Origin: Thiofilum flexile DSM 14609 | GTDB taxonomy: Bacteria > Pseudomonadota > Gammaproteobacteria > Thiotrichales > Thiotrichaceae | Reading direction: 5' to 3' | NCBI RefSeq assembly: GCF_000380185.1 | Contig: NZ_KB904758.1 | Coordinates: forward strand, 62,001 to 126,000 | DNA length: 64,000 bases | Shown: in pieces, positions 48,236-57,805 of the stretch | Position numbering within the stretch: the first letter of the stretch is position 1 | Layout: the number at the start of each line of letters is the position of its first letter | Position numbers and translations under genes: made by a program | The notes under the pieces: model-generated | Database searches by the model: none | Told to the model about the DNA's origin: nothing | What the model saw: the letters and a program-made list of their open reading frames with translations, nothing else

Positions 48236-48871
48236 CTAGCTAGTTAGCTCGGCGACAATGGGTGGGTTTTTAAATTGATAATCCTCGTTTAATGAGCAAG
48301 CATTAATAAACAACGTCCCCTCTTGTTCTAGCGTGTTATAGCCTTCGTGAATATGACCGAACGCGTGAATCCGTGGTTTAACCCGCTCTACCGCGACTAA
48401 TAGCGCCTCACACCCCACATGCACACCGTCATAACAAACATCTAAGATGCCATAGGGCGGTGTATGGGTAATCAGCACATCGGTATAATCCGGTATTTTC
48501 AGCCAATGCTCCTGCAATACCTCACCGCGTGGGCGATTAAATGCCCAATGGCAGAAAACGGGCTGAATAGGCGACCCCCAAAAATGGTAGCCATTAATAT
48601 CAATACCGGAATCATGCAAATAAATAACCCCATTCTCTTTAAATAAGGTTTCCGCCTCCATACGACGGTCATCCTCAAGACTCCAATCATGATTCCCTGC
48701 AATCACGATCTTATGTTGAAATTTTTGTTTTCCCATAAAAATGGCAAAATCCTCTATCTCATCCAGCTCACCCATGGTACTAAAATCACCACAATGGATC
48801 AGCGCATCGCCCCCTTTTAGGGTTAAAAACGCATGCTTACCATGAGTATCAGAGATAAAAGTTAATTGCAT
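48236..48871 (-). CDS. Calcineurin-like metallophosphatase
   Basis: The 211-residue protein has the phosphoesterase motifs: FISDTHGKH, HCGDFSTMGELDE, IAGNHDWSL, LITHTPPYG and FGHIHEGYN. ATG at 48871 follows GAGGAG and is preferred over an upstream start. Substrate unknown (nucleotide or phosphoester). Confidence 0.9.
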   Translation of the reverse strand: MQLTFISDTHGKHAFLTLKGGDALIHCGDFSTMGELDEIEDFAIFMGKQKFQHKIVIAGNHDWSLEDDRRMEAETLFKENGVIYLHDSGIDINGYHFWGSPIQPVFCHWAFNRPRGEVLQEHWLKIPDYTDVLITHTPPYGILDVCYDGVHVGCEALLVAVERVKPRIHAFGHIHEGYNTLEQEGTLFINACSLNEDYQFKNPPIVAELTS

Positions 48872-49197
48872 ACGGCACTCCTCTCTTATGCTGCTTATCA
48901 ATTATAGCTTTAACCACTAAGCCTTGCAGGAGTCATACCAACCAGCCGTTACCATCTCACTATGCTTTGAAAAAATACTGGCAGCGCTATACGGAGTCCG
49001 AGCGAATTACGACAGAGAATCTATTGTTATTGGGATGGTGAGCACTTAATCATTCACGGTGCCTCACCGAAGCAGAGCGGATTAAACCTAATTCTTGATT
49101 AAGCTACACTACCCTCAAATCGTTGAAAATAATTTTCACAACTTTATTATCTACCAGTACAATCACCTTACTCTTTAAATACTACTGAAGATATCTT
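48872..49197. other. Gene-free stretch upstream of AlaX-like gene
   Basis: No start-bearing frame is convincing. A hairpin with GGTGAG/CTCACC arms lies at about 49037-49065. The last 100 bases are AT-rich and must hold the promoter of the AlaX-type gene. Confidence 0.45.
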
Positions 49198-50412
49198 ATG
49201 AATCTTTTTTTACAAAACGCGTACACCTCTACCTGTGAAGCGACTATTCATAGTTTAACTGAAATAGATGGCTTCACAGCTATTACTCTCAATGATACGA
49301 TCTTTTTCCCTGCGGGTGGAGGGCAATTAGATGACAAGGGCTTTATTAATGATTATGAGGTAACTCAGCTTAAGAAGAAGGATAATGTGGTTCATCATTT
49401 TATCCGCTTGCCTAATCAATTAAAACTCGGAGATATAGTAACCTGTAAAATAGATTTCAATAGACGCTTTGATTTAATGCAACAGCATACCGGACAGCAT
49501 ATATTGTCCCAATGTATTTTTAGAGTACTGCATGCTGAAACACTTTCCTTTCAAATGAAAGAAGAAACCTCTACGATACAGATAGCGCTAACAGATATTT
49601 CTGATTTAGCTGCTGCTCTAATGGAGGCTGAAAATCTTGCTAATCAAATTATTACTGATAACCTTCCTATCACTATTTTAAATATCCCTATTCAAGATAG
49701 TCTTCATTATAATCTTAGGAAAGAACCACTTACCCAACATATTGATGAAAAAGGCCAAATCAGAATTGCTAAAATAGCTGATTTTGAGGTTATTCCTTGT
49801 GGTGGAACACACTGCACGACAACCTTAGAGGTTGGACTAATCAAAATTACTGATATAAAAAAGCAAAAGGATAAAATTACTATAGATTTTTTATGTGGTC
49901 AGCGCGCACTAAAAGACTATCAAGTTAAATCCGATCTACTCAAATCAATCACAGCTTTATTTAATACTAACTTAGCTGAAGTAGAGCAACGAATTAAAAA
50001 ACAACTATTAGAACTAGAAACACTAAAAGGTAACTTAGTGCAAAAGAATAAAGAACTTCTTAGCTACAAAGCTCAATATGCCATGAACAGTAGCTTAGCT
50101 CTTGGAGACGATACTCAGCTAGTCAACCAAGCCTTTAATGATCTAACTTTAAATGATTTAAAATTAATAGCAAAAACCATGATTCAAAACCAAGGCTATA
50201 TAGTGCTATTAACCAATAATAACGATTTTATAATTGCTAAATCGCCTAATCTAGCGTTAGATATCCAAGCCATTTTCACTAAAATCTCTCGCCTATTAGC
50301 CATTAAAGGCGGTGGAGATACCAATATGATACAAGGCTCCACCACTCACCTAAGCGAGTTTACTCAGCAATTTGTCCAAGAACTAAGCAATATTACCGCA
50401 TCCTCACACTAA
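49198..50412 (+). CDS. Alanyl-tRNA editing protein, AlaX-L type with DHHA1 domain
   Basis: The 404-residue protein has the editing-domain zinc ligands HTGQH (QQHTGQHILSQ, near residue 96) and CGGTHC (VIPCGGTHCTTT, near residue 200), then a coiled linker (EVEQRIKKQLLELETLKG) and a DHHA1-like domain with a Gly-rich end IKGGGDTNMIQG. AlaX proteins hydrolyse mischarged Ser- or Gly-tRNA-Ala. The DNA is AT-rich for this window (about 22 of 60 G+C in the line starting 49321), suggesting later acquisition. It converges with the downstream kinase gene and overlaps its end by nine bases. Confidence 0.9.
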   Translation: MNLFLQNAYTSTCEATIHSLTEIDGFTAITLNDTIFFPAGGGQLDDKGFINDYEVTQLKKKDNVVHHFIRLPNQLKLGDIVTCKIDFNRRFDLMQQHTGQHILSQCIFRVLHAETLSFQMKEETSTIQIALTDISDLAAALMEAENLANQIITDNLPITILNIPIQDSLHYNLRKEPLTQHIDEKGQIRIAKIADFEVIPCGGTHCTTTLEVGLIKITDIKKQKDKITIDFLCGQRALKDYQVKSDLLKSITALFNTNLAEVEQRIKKQLLELETLKGNLVQKNKELLSYKAQYAMNSSLALGDDTQLVNQAFNDLTLNDLKLIAKTMIQNQGYIVLLTNNNDFIIAKSPNLALDIQAIFTKISRLLAIKGGGDTNMIQGSTTHLSEFTQQFVQELSNITASSH

Positions 50413-51468
50413 ACGCGGCAAGCTCACCCGAAAAACAGTCCCGCCTCCTTCTCGATTCAGGCAAGCCACCTCGCCCCCGTGTCGGGTGGCAATTTGCCGT
50501 ACCAAACTCAAGCCTAATCCCCAACCACCTTGCCCTTCACCATGCCCTGCGGGTCGATAAAAAGGCTCGAAGACCTGCTCTAATGCTTCAGCAGGAATAC
50601 CCTTACCACGATCACTAATCGTCAATAATAAGCTCTGCGGGGTTTGAGCCACTAAATGCGCCTCTATCGGCTCCCCGCCATGACGCTTAGCATTTTCTAA
50701 TAAATTACGAATCAAACGGCGTAATAAACGTGCATCACCCTCAGTTTGTACGGCCTCAGCCTCACAATCTAACCCTAAACGTGCGCATTCCTCAGCTAAT
50801 AATGCGGCTAAATCCACCAGCTGCGTAGTCAGAGGAATTTCTAAGGTATTCAAGCGGCTCGCTAATAAAATCTCCTCTACCAATTGATTGAGTTCAGCCA
50901 TATCATGGCGCAATGCTTGTACAGAGTGTGTCTCTTCTAGCTCATATTGCTCAGCTAGCATGGCTAATCCCATTTGCATCCGCGCTAAGGGGGAGCGTAA
51001 TTCATGCGAGGCATTGGCTAATAATTGGCGCTGTGAAGCGAGTAGCGCTTGAATGCGTTCTGCTGAGTGATTAAAACTCGTCGTTAATATCGCCACTTCA
51101 TCACACCCTCTCACGGGTAGGCGCGTATCTAGCTTACCCTCTCCTAAGGCCTCAACCCCTTGTTTGAGTTGTTCTAGGCGACGGGTTAAACGTTTAGAAA
51201 TGGGATATGCCCCCAACGACACGATCAACGCGGATAACACTAAAAAAGGGAAAATCGGGACATGCTTGTCAGGATGTTGGGCTTGTAAATGAAAGGCCGT
51301 GGTTGCTACCAAAATCGATACCACAATCACACTACCTACCACAACGGCATAAATCTGTAAAAACAATCGTTTACGCAGCCGTCTAAAACTACCTATGTCT
51401 CTGTCCCTGCGCCGACAAGCCAACTCATGCCTATGATGCCTAGATCTAAAACGTTTAAAGGGTCTCAT
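50404..51468 (-). CDS. cpxA: Histidine kinase, CpxA-like with minimal periplasmic loop
   Basis: The 354-residue kinase has membrane helices at about residues 35-57 and 72-88 separated by only about 14 periplasmic residues (HLQAQHPDKH), so it lacks the usual sensor domain. HAMP, H-box ANASHELRSPLARM, N-box NLLENAKRHG, G1 DRGKGIP and G2 GGWGLGLSLV are intact. The response regulator gene overlaps it by four bases, and a Cpx-type operator lies upstream, supporting the Cpx name. Confidence 0.75.
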   Translation of the reverse strand: MRPFKRFRSRHHRHELACRRRDRDIGSFRRLRKRLFLQIYAVVVGSVIVVSILVATTAFHLQAQHPDKHVPIFPFLVLSALIVSLGAYPISKRLTRRLEQLKQGVEALGEGKLDTRLPVRGCDEVAILTTSFNHSAERIQALLASQRQLLANASHELRSPLARMQMGLAMLAEQYELEETHSVQALRHDMAELNQLVEEILLASRLNTLEIPLTTQLVDLAALLAEECARLGLDCEAEAVQTEGDARLLRRLIRNLLENAKRHGGEPIEAHLVAQTPQSLLLTISDRGKGIPAEALEQVFEPFYRPAGHGEGQGGWGLGLSLVRQIATRHGGEVACLNREGGGTVFRVSLPRLV

Positions 51469-52175
51469 AAGCCATCATCACCATCTTGACTACGCGCAAA
51501 AATATACCCCGCGCCGCGTAAGGTCAGAATACGCCGTGGATGTTTAGGATTATCTTCAATCGCTGCTCGCAACCGTGAGATATGCACATCAATCGAGCGA
51601 TCAAACGCCTCTAAGGTTTCCCCTTTCACTAAATCCATGAGTTGCTCACGGCTCAATACCCGCCCTGCTCGTTCTGCCATCGCTACTAACAAATCAAACT
51701 GATAGCTTGTGACTTCACGCACTTGCCCATCAAGGCGAATTTCTCGCGCTTCTCGATCAATCTCTAGACGTCCAAATTGTAAGGTGGGTAAATGTTCTTG
51801 ATTACGTACCCCACGGCGTAAAATAGCTTTAATCCGTGCTTTTAATTCGCGTGGCTCAAAGGGTTTAGGAAGATAGTCATCCGCCCCTAGCTCTAAACCA
51901 ATAATACGGTCGGTAGCATCCCCGCGTGCGGTGAGCATGAGAATAGGTATAGCCGCTGTACTACCACTACGTAATTCACGACAGAGGTCTAAACCATCCG
52001 CATCGGGTAGCATTAAATCGAGAATAATCAGTGACCATGCTTGTTGGCGTGCGAGTTGTAGGCCGCTTTTTCCGGTATAAGCTGCGCTGATCTGATAGCC
52101 TGCCGAGCCTAAGTATTCGGCGAGCATTTGACTCAGACGTACATCATCATCAATGACTAATAAGGACTCTGGCAT
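51465..52175 (-). CDS. cpxR: OmpR-family response regulator, CpxR-like
   Basis: The 236-residue regulator has a receiver (VIDDDVRLS, Asp in LIILDLMLPDADG, MLTARGD, KPFEPREL) and a winged helix ending RAAIEDNPKHP and LTLRGAGYIFA. ATG at 52175 with GAGG upstream replaces a longer in-frame start. The 52848 GTAAA-N5-GTAAA box upstream of the small His-rich gene of the same operon matches the CpxR consensus and suggests autoregulation. Confidence 0.8.
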   Translation of the reverse strand: MPESLLVIDDDVRLSQMLAEYLGSAGYQISAAYTGKSGLQLARQQAWSLIILDLMLPDADGLDLCRELRSGSTAAIPILMLTARGDATDRIIGLELGADDYLPKPFEPRELKARIKAILRRGVRNQEHLPTLQFGRLEIDREAREIRLDGQVREVTSYQFDLLVAMAERAGRVLSREQLMDLVKGETLEAFDRSIDVHISRLRAAIEDNPKHPRRILTLRGAGYIFARSQDGDDGL

Positions 52176-52196
52176 AGTGCTACCTCGTAAATAGTG

Positions 52197-52264
52197 AAGG
52201 GGGCGAACCAAATGATTCGCCCCCTTATGCTTACCCCCTCTAGCCTTGAGGAGCATGGGGTAAG
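52197..52264. promoter_or_regulatory. Tandem hairpins between CpxP-like and cpxR-like genes
   Basis: AAGGGGGCGAA at 52197-52207 pairs perfectly over 11 bp with 52216-52226, and CTTACCCC at 52230-52237 pairs with 52257-52264. The structures fill the gap between the small protein gene and the regulator gene and may reduce or terminate part of the transcription. Confidence 0.6.
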
Positions 52265-52300
52265 GTTATATCCCTACCAGCATTATTATCATATTAACAT

Positions 52301-52735
52301 TTAATACACTAAATCAGCCGCTTTCGCGCGTTGTTCTGGGGTCGCTTGAATGCTATCTAAAATCGCACTCAACGGTTTTGGTCTTTCGCCCGGAACTACA
52401 ACCGTAGCTTGCTCACCCATCATGCCATAATGACGGTGATGATGATTACTCGCTTTACCAGCCATTAAACCTAGAATAAATATTAGCACAGCACCACCAA
52501 TCACTTTCCAACGACGGCGACCATGACAGCCGCCTTGCTCATGGCAGTTACCATGATGATGACGTCCCATCCAAGGTCCGCGTCCACCCCGTCCCCAACC
52601 GCAACGACCTTGAGGAGCCTCAGTATTCGCTTGCGCATCATTAGGTGCGGTATTTTCCGTATTGGTTTGAGCCGTACTCGTGTTAGTGTTTTCTGTTGTA
52701 GTGTTTTTTTCGTTAGGTTTATTTAAGTCAGTCAT
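52301..52735 (-). CDS. His-rich small membrane-anchored protein, CpxP/Spy-like tail
   Basis: A 144-residue protein with a low-complexity Asn/Thr/Gln N-terminus, a Gly/His/Cys-rich block (MGRHHHGNCHEQGGCHG), one hydrophobic segment VIGGAVLIFILGLMAGK, a short His patch and an end SATPEQR-type segment typical of the start of a CpxP/Spy domain (TPEQRAKAADL). The domain stops there, so it looks truncated or shortened. The His-rich part may bind metal. ATG at 52735 has GGAG at seven bases; the ATG at 52741 lies too close to it. Confidence 0.65.
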   Translation of the reverse strand: MTDLNKPNEKNTTTENTNTSTAQTNTENTAPNDAQANTEAPQGRCGWGRGGRGPWMGRHHHGNCHEQGGCHGRRRWKVIGGAVLIFILGLMAGKASNHHHRHYGMMGEQATVVVPGERPKPLSAILDSIQATPEQRAKAADLVY

Positions 52736-52847
52736 GTTCATACTCCAATATTAATTTTTAGTGTGTTAATCGATTTGCATCGAGCGCCAATCGTTCTCGG
52801 CATGGGTGTAGTATGAAAGTTTGCCTTTGCTGGAATGTGGTGAGTAT

Positions 52848-52862
52848 GTAAAGAAATGTAAA
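52848..52862. promoter_or_regulatory. CpxR-type operator
   Basis: GTAAA-GAAAT-GTAAA matches the Cpx consensus GTAAA-N5-GTAAA exactly. It lies between the divergent His-rich gene (113 bases away) and the 52970 gene (108 bases away), so it may control either or both. Confidence 0.65.
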
Positions 52863-52969
52863 GTTAGGCGCTAGCGCTCTATTGCATGATGGTTATTGGC
52901 GGATGCTGTTAGGCTCGGTATGGTGTACACTTTTCCCGTCACATTATGACTAAAAAAAGGGGTTTATTT

Positions 52970-53206
52970 ATGCCTTATTATGTGTACCGAATCACTCAAC
53001 CAACCCCCATTATGAAAAGCCTAGCACTCCAATCAATTTTTGAAACCTATCCTGATGCACGTCAGGCCGTGCGTGGACTACGTATGAATGCAGCCGTTGA
53101 TGATAGTGCCACTTATAAACTGGTGCATGCAGCTAGCGAATTAGAAGCGGAAACCTTACTGCAAACTCCGCGCGAAAAGCCCGTGCTAATGGAGTGGGAG
53201 AAATAA
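52970..53206 (+). CDS. Small hypothetical protein upstream of cysG
   Basis: A 78-residue soluble protein starting MPYYVYRITQPTPIMKSL, with an alpha/beta pattern and no known motif to me. ATG at 52970 is preferred over an upstream start. The stop lies only five bases before cysG, suggesting co-transcription. Its role with siroheme synthesis is unknown. Confidence 0.7.
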   Translation: MPYYVYRITQPTPIMKSLALQSIFETYPDARQAVRGLRMNAAVDDSATYKLVHAASELEAETLLQTPREKPVLMEWEK

Positions 53207-53211
53207 AACTC

Positions 53212-54654
53212 ATGAACCATTTTCCCGCTTTTTTAAATTTACAGGGGCATCAGTGCCTTGTGGTCGGGGGTGGCCCCGTTGCCGAGCGTAAGATCACTAC
53301 CTTATTGCGTTACGGGGCTAAGGTACACATTATTTCCCCCCAACTCACGCCTAACCTAGCCACCTTACTCACCGAGCAATCGCAAGCGCTGTGTTTAACG
53401 CATCAAGCCAAATACTTTGAGGATAGCGATTTATACGGCTGGTTTTTAGTGCTGGCGGCAACGAATCAGTTTGAAGTGAATCGTCATATTGCCGAATTGG
53501 CGATGGCACGCAATATCTTGGTTAATGTAGCCGATAATCCAGAAGCTTCCAGCTTTATTATGCCCGCCATAGTGGATCGTTCTCCGGTTACGATTGCCGT
53601 CTCTACCGGAGGTGCCTCTCCCGTATTAGCGCGGCAATTAAAAATGAAACTAGAAACCCTCATTCCTTCTAGTTGTGGACAATTGGCAGCGATTACTGAG
53701 GAATATCGCGACAAAGTTAAACAGCATTTTGCTACCCCAGAAGAGCGCAAACAATTTTGGGAGCAGGCGCTAAAAGGTGTGGTCGCCGAACTAGTCTACG
53801 CGGGGCAACTCACCCAAGCACGGGCGCAATTAGATCAAATGCTAGCCACACCTAGCACTAAACCCGATCTAGGTGAGGTATACCTAGTGGGTGCAGGGCC
53901 GGGGGATCCTGATTTACTCACATTCCGTGCATTACGCCTCATGCAGCAAGCCGATGTGGTGATTTATGACCGCTTAGTAGCCAAGTCGATTTTAGCCATG
54001 ACTAATCCAGAGGCTAAACGTATTTATGTCGGTAAAGAAAAAGCCAACCATGCTGTAGGTCAGGACGGGATTAATGATTTACTGGTGCAAGAAGCCAAAG
54101 CGGGGCGACGTGTCCTACGTTTAAAAGGTGGTGATCCCTTTATTTTCGGACGCGGTGGGGAAGAAATTGAAACCCTCGCAGAGCATGGCATTCCCTTTCA
54201 GGTCGTCCCCGGTATTACCGCCGCCTCCGGTTGTGCCTCTTATGCGGGTATTCCTTTAACCCATAGGGATTATGCCCAATCCTGTACCTTTGCCACCGGG
54301 CACTTAAAAAATGGCAGCATTGATTTGGATTGGGACAAACTCGCCCAGCCTAAACAAACGGTGGTGTTTTATATGGGCTTAACGGGTATTGAAGTGATTA
54401 GTCGTGAATTGATTCAGCATGGTATGCCTGCTGATATGCCTGCCGCTTTAATCGAACAAGGCACTACACGCAATCAGCGGGTTCATATTGGCACCCTAGC
54501 CACTTTGCCTCAATTAGTACAAGAGCGGGATGTGCATGCTCCTACCTTAACTATTGTCGGTGAGGTAGTACGTCTACATGACAAACTCCATTGGTATCAA
54601 CCGGAGCGCCATGTCACCGCGAGTGAATTTAGCCGCAATACCGCACGGGAATAA
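53212..54654 (+). CDS. cysG: Siroheme synthase CysG
   Basis: The 480-residue bifunctional enzyme has an N-terminal precorrin-2 dehydrogenase/ferrochelatase domain (HQCLVVGGGPVAERKI, IIAVSTGGASPVLAR) and a C-terminal SAM-dependent uroporphyrinogen III methyltransferase (VYLVGAGPGDPDLLT, RLKGGDPFIFGRGGEE, VPGITAASGCA). It makes siroheme for sulfite and nitrite reductases. ATG at 53212 matches the family start. Confidence 0.96.
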   Translation: MNHFPAFLNLQGHQCLVVGGGPVAERKITTLLRYGAKVHIISPQLTPNLATLLTEQSQALCLTHQAKYFEDSDLYGWFLVLAATNQFEVNRHIAELAMARNILVNVADNPEASSFIMPAIVDRSPVTIAVSTGGASPVLARQLKMKLETLIPSSCGQLAAITEEYRDKVKQHFATPEERKQFWEQALKGVVAELVYAGQLTQARAQLDQMLATPSTKPDLGEVYLVGAGPGDPDLLTFRALRLMQQADVVIYDRLVAKSILAMTNPEAKRIYVGKEKANHAVGQDGINDLLVQEAKAGRRVLRLKGGDPFIFGRGGEEIETLAEHGIPFQVVPGITAASGCASYAGIPLTHRDYAQSCTFATGHLKNGSIDLDWDKLAQPKQTVVFYMGLTGIEVISRELIQHGMPADMPAALIEQGTTRNQRVHIGTLATLPQLVQERDVHAPTLTIVGEVVRLHDKLHWYQPERHVTASEFSRNTARE

Positions 54655-54658
54655 GTTG

Positions 54659-55039
54659 ATGAATGAAGTACGCCTGAGTGTTGAGCAAGCTTTTAAACAG
54701 CATGATTTAATCCAAGGCCTCAGTGAGGGCAGTAGTTGCTCCGAGGCTGAGCCTTTTGCTCTACAGGTACTCGATGATAGTATGGAGCCGGAATTTAATA
54801 CGGGTTGCATTATTATTATTGATCCTAGCGGTCATGCTAAAGAAGGCGCTTTTGTGTTTGCCAAAGATAATCAGGGTGAATATATCTTTCGGCGCTTACG
54901 CAGGATGAATAATGAATACTTTCTAGAGCCGCTTAATCCAGTCTATGAGACGCTTAAAATAAGCGGACTAAACCAAATTTCAGGCGTGATTACCCAACGA
55001 GCAGGTAAACGACGCTCCTATCACAAATGGTATGACTAA
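54659..55039 (+). CDS. S24/LexA-like protein lacking the catalytic lysine
   Basis: A 126-residue protein with the S24 peptidase core only: VLDDSMEPEF (Ser41 equivalent) and GAFVFAKDNQGEYIFRRL, where the catalytic Lys position is Arg78. The LEPLNPVYE segment and the final strand are typical. There is no DNA-binding domain. It may be an inactive or non-peptidase relative. It lies four bases after cysG and its stop overlaps the next start (TAATG). Confidence 0.75.
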   Translation: MNEVRLSVEQAFKQHDLIQGLSEGSSCSEAEPFALQVLDDSMEPEFNTGCIIIIDPSGHAKEGAFVFAKDNQGEYIFRRLRRMNNEYFLEPLNPVYETLKISGLNQISGVITQRAGKRRSYHKWYD

Positions 55040-55386
55040 TGATCAAACTCTACGGCATTGCAAATTGCGACACCATGAAAAAAGTCCGCCAATGGCTGAC
55101 TGATCATGGTGTTGACTACGAATTTCACGATTATAAAAAACAAGGGGTGAACCCGGTACTGCTGCGTGAATGGGTAGCAGAATTAGGTTGGGAAGCACTG
55201 ATTAATCGCAAAGGGACGACTTGGCGCAAATTACCAGACAATACACGCGAGCAAATGGATGAGACCCTAGCTATTGCCGTGATGGAAGATCAACCCAGTA
55301 TTATTAAGCGCCCATTGTTAGATAACGGTAAGGAGCGGGTATTAGGTTTTGATGTGGAACGTTACCAACGCTTATTTTTGCATTAA
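55039..55386 (+). CDS. ArsC/Spx-family reductase, YffB-like
   Basis: The 115-residue protein starts MIKLYGIANCDTMKKVRQWL, giving the single Cys-x-x-Met of YffB-like proteins rather than a redox CxxC, and has the LINRKGTTWRKL and IKRPLL segments. It adjoins dapE as in Escherichia coli. Function is uncertain, with glutathione-dependent thiol chemistry proposed for homologues. Confidence 0.9.
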   Translation: MIKLYGIANCDTMKKVRQWLTDHGVDYEFHDYKKQGVNPVLLREWVAELGWEALINRKGTTWRKLPDNTREQMDETLAIAVMEDQPSIIKRPLLDNGKERVLGFDVERYQRLFLH

Positions 55387-55408
55387 ACTACGCCGCCTCA
55401 TTAACTAG

Positions 55409-56548
<1,140 letters not shown>

Positions 56549-56632
56549 TTAATCATTAATCCTATCCACTCTCTAGCTAGAGTCACTCCATTACGGTATC
56601 GGTTTGGATACTCTAGTTAGTCATTGACTCAC

Positions 56633-57055
56633 TTACTTCAATGTTTTGCGCGGACGGCCTCGTTTACGTTTATAGACCTCTCCCTCTTGTAACTCAGCCG
56701 TTGCCCAATCTAATAAGGTCGTATGTAAATGGTCGGCTACCTCATGGAGTCGATCTTTAAGCGCGATACGATAGGATTCTTCACGTTTACGCGTAATATT
56801 AAGCGCCTCACGTAACTCCTCTAATTCTCTTTGATAATGCTCCTCGACCTCTTGTAATTGCTGGCGTAAATCGGCAATTTTCTCCTCTAAATGATCACGT
56901 AACTGCCGTTTTTCCTCTGCCGCTTGAGCACGTACCTCAGACAAAGAGGCTGAAGTTGCACCCTTAGGCCGACCACGCCGCCGTAATGGGATATTTAGAC
57001 TAGGATAGTAATCAGTATTATTACCATCAACCCGCATTTGCTCAGACTGTCTCAT
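56633..57055 (-). CDS. Twin AT-hook coiled-coil protein
   Basis: The 140-residue basic protein has AT-hook-type motifs at both ends: RRRGRPKGA near residues 25-33 and KRGRPRK near the C-terminus. Between them is a charged coiled coil (about residues 44-100) with long E/Q/R heptads. This would be a dimeric or oligomeric bridging protein for AT-rich DNA. I know no named family. It is divergent from a 750-base AT-rich region and lptD. Confidence 0.75.
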   Translation of the reverse strand: MRQSEQMRVDGNNTDYYPSLNIPLRRRGRPKGATSASLSEVRAQAAEEKRQLRDHLEEKIADLRQQLQEVEEHYQRELEELREALNITRKREESYRIALKDRLHEVADHLHTTLLDWATAELQEGEVYKRKRGRPRKTLK

Positions 57056-57805
57056 TTTTTCAAACCACTCTACTTATTAGAATACTTCCACCTTGGAAAT
57101 TCCCTCTTAACGAATAAATACTATACAAATTAAAAACCATTGTAAAATATCTTAAGTATTTCAAACCTTAATTATTGAGTGAAATTTACACCATTAATAG
57201 GTATTAATTATAGATAGTATCGATAGACGAAGCCCTACAACTCTTGAAAAAACTTAATCATCTAGCAATCTTTTTTCAAAATAATCATTTATATTGCTAT
57301 AAAAAACTTTTCAGGCAGAAGACTAAATAATAAACTATGCAAAACTTCAGCAAAAATGAAGTAACTTTTTACAAGTGACCGTCACATTATTTTTTCAAAT
57401 AACGTTTTAAATAAAAAATATTTATAATCAGTTAGTTATAATAGTGCTTATTAAATATTCTAATCAATAGGTTAAGCAAAACTTAACACAAAATTAATAT
57501 AGCTATAATTCATCAAAAACAGCTTAATTTTCAACTAGTTTATGTGGTTTTATTCACCTAAAATTCAGTATTAGTGATCAATGACTCGCATTTAAGTCAC
57601 ATCGCGTCACATAAACAGAATTGTTAGGCAATTAAGATCCTTTTCAGCCAGTTAAAGTTAAGCTGCTCTTGGCATGGGCGTTGTCTGTCTAACGAGAGTA
57701 TGAGAAGGTTAGCACCTTATTGATAAGGGGTTGTGATGGGTTAATCCGCCCGATCAATGGATCTAAGACGACTTATCCTAGGTCGATTTATAATGGAGAA
57801 TAATA
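57056..57805. other. AT-rich gene-free region between AT-hook gene and lptD
   Basis: No coding frame is evident in 750 bases. The first two thirds are very AT-rich, with many A- and T-tracts. Near the right end lie a short palindrome around 57715-57728 (CCTTAT/ATAAGG) and a CGAC/GTCG pair. It holds promoters for the divergent AT-hook gene and lptD; I did not find a clear SigmaE promoter. Confidence 0.5.

Noticed and set aside
48859-49041. 60-codon open frame ending in a plausible protein-like segment
   Set aside because: It has no start codon or ribosome site, and an open run of this length is expected by chance.
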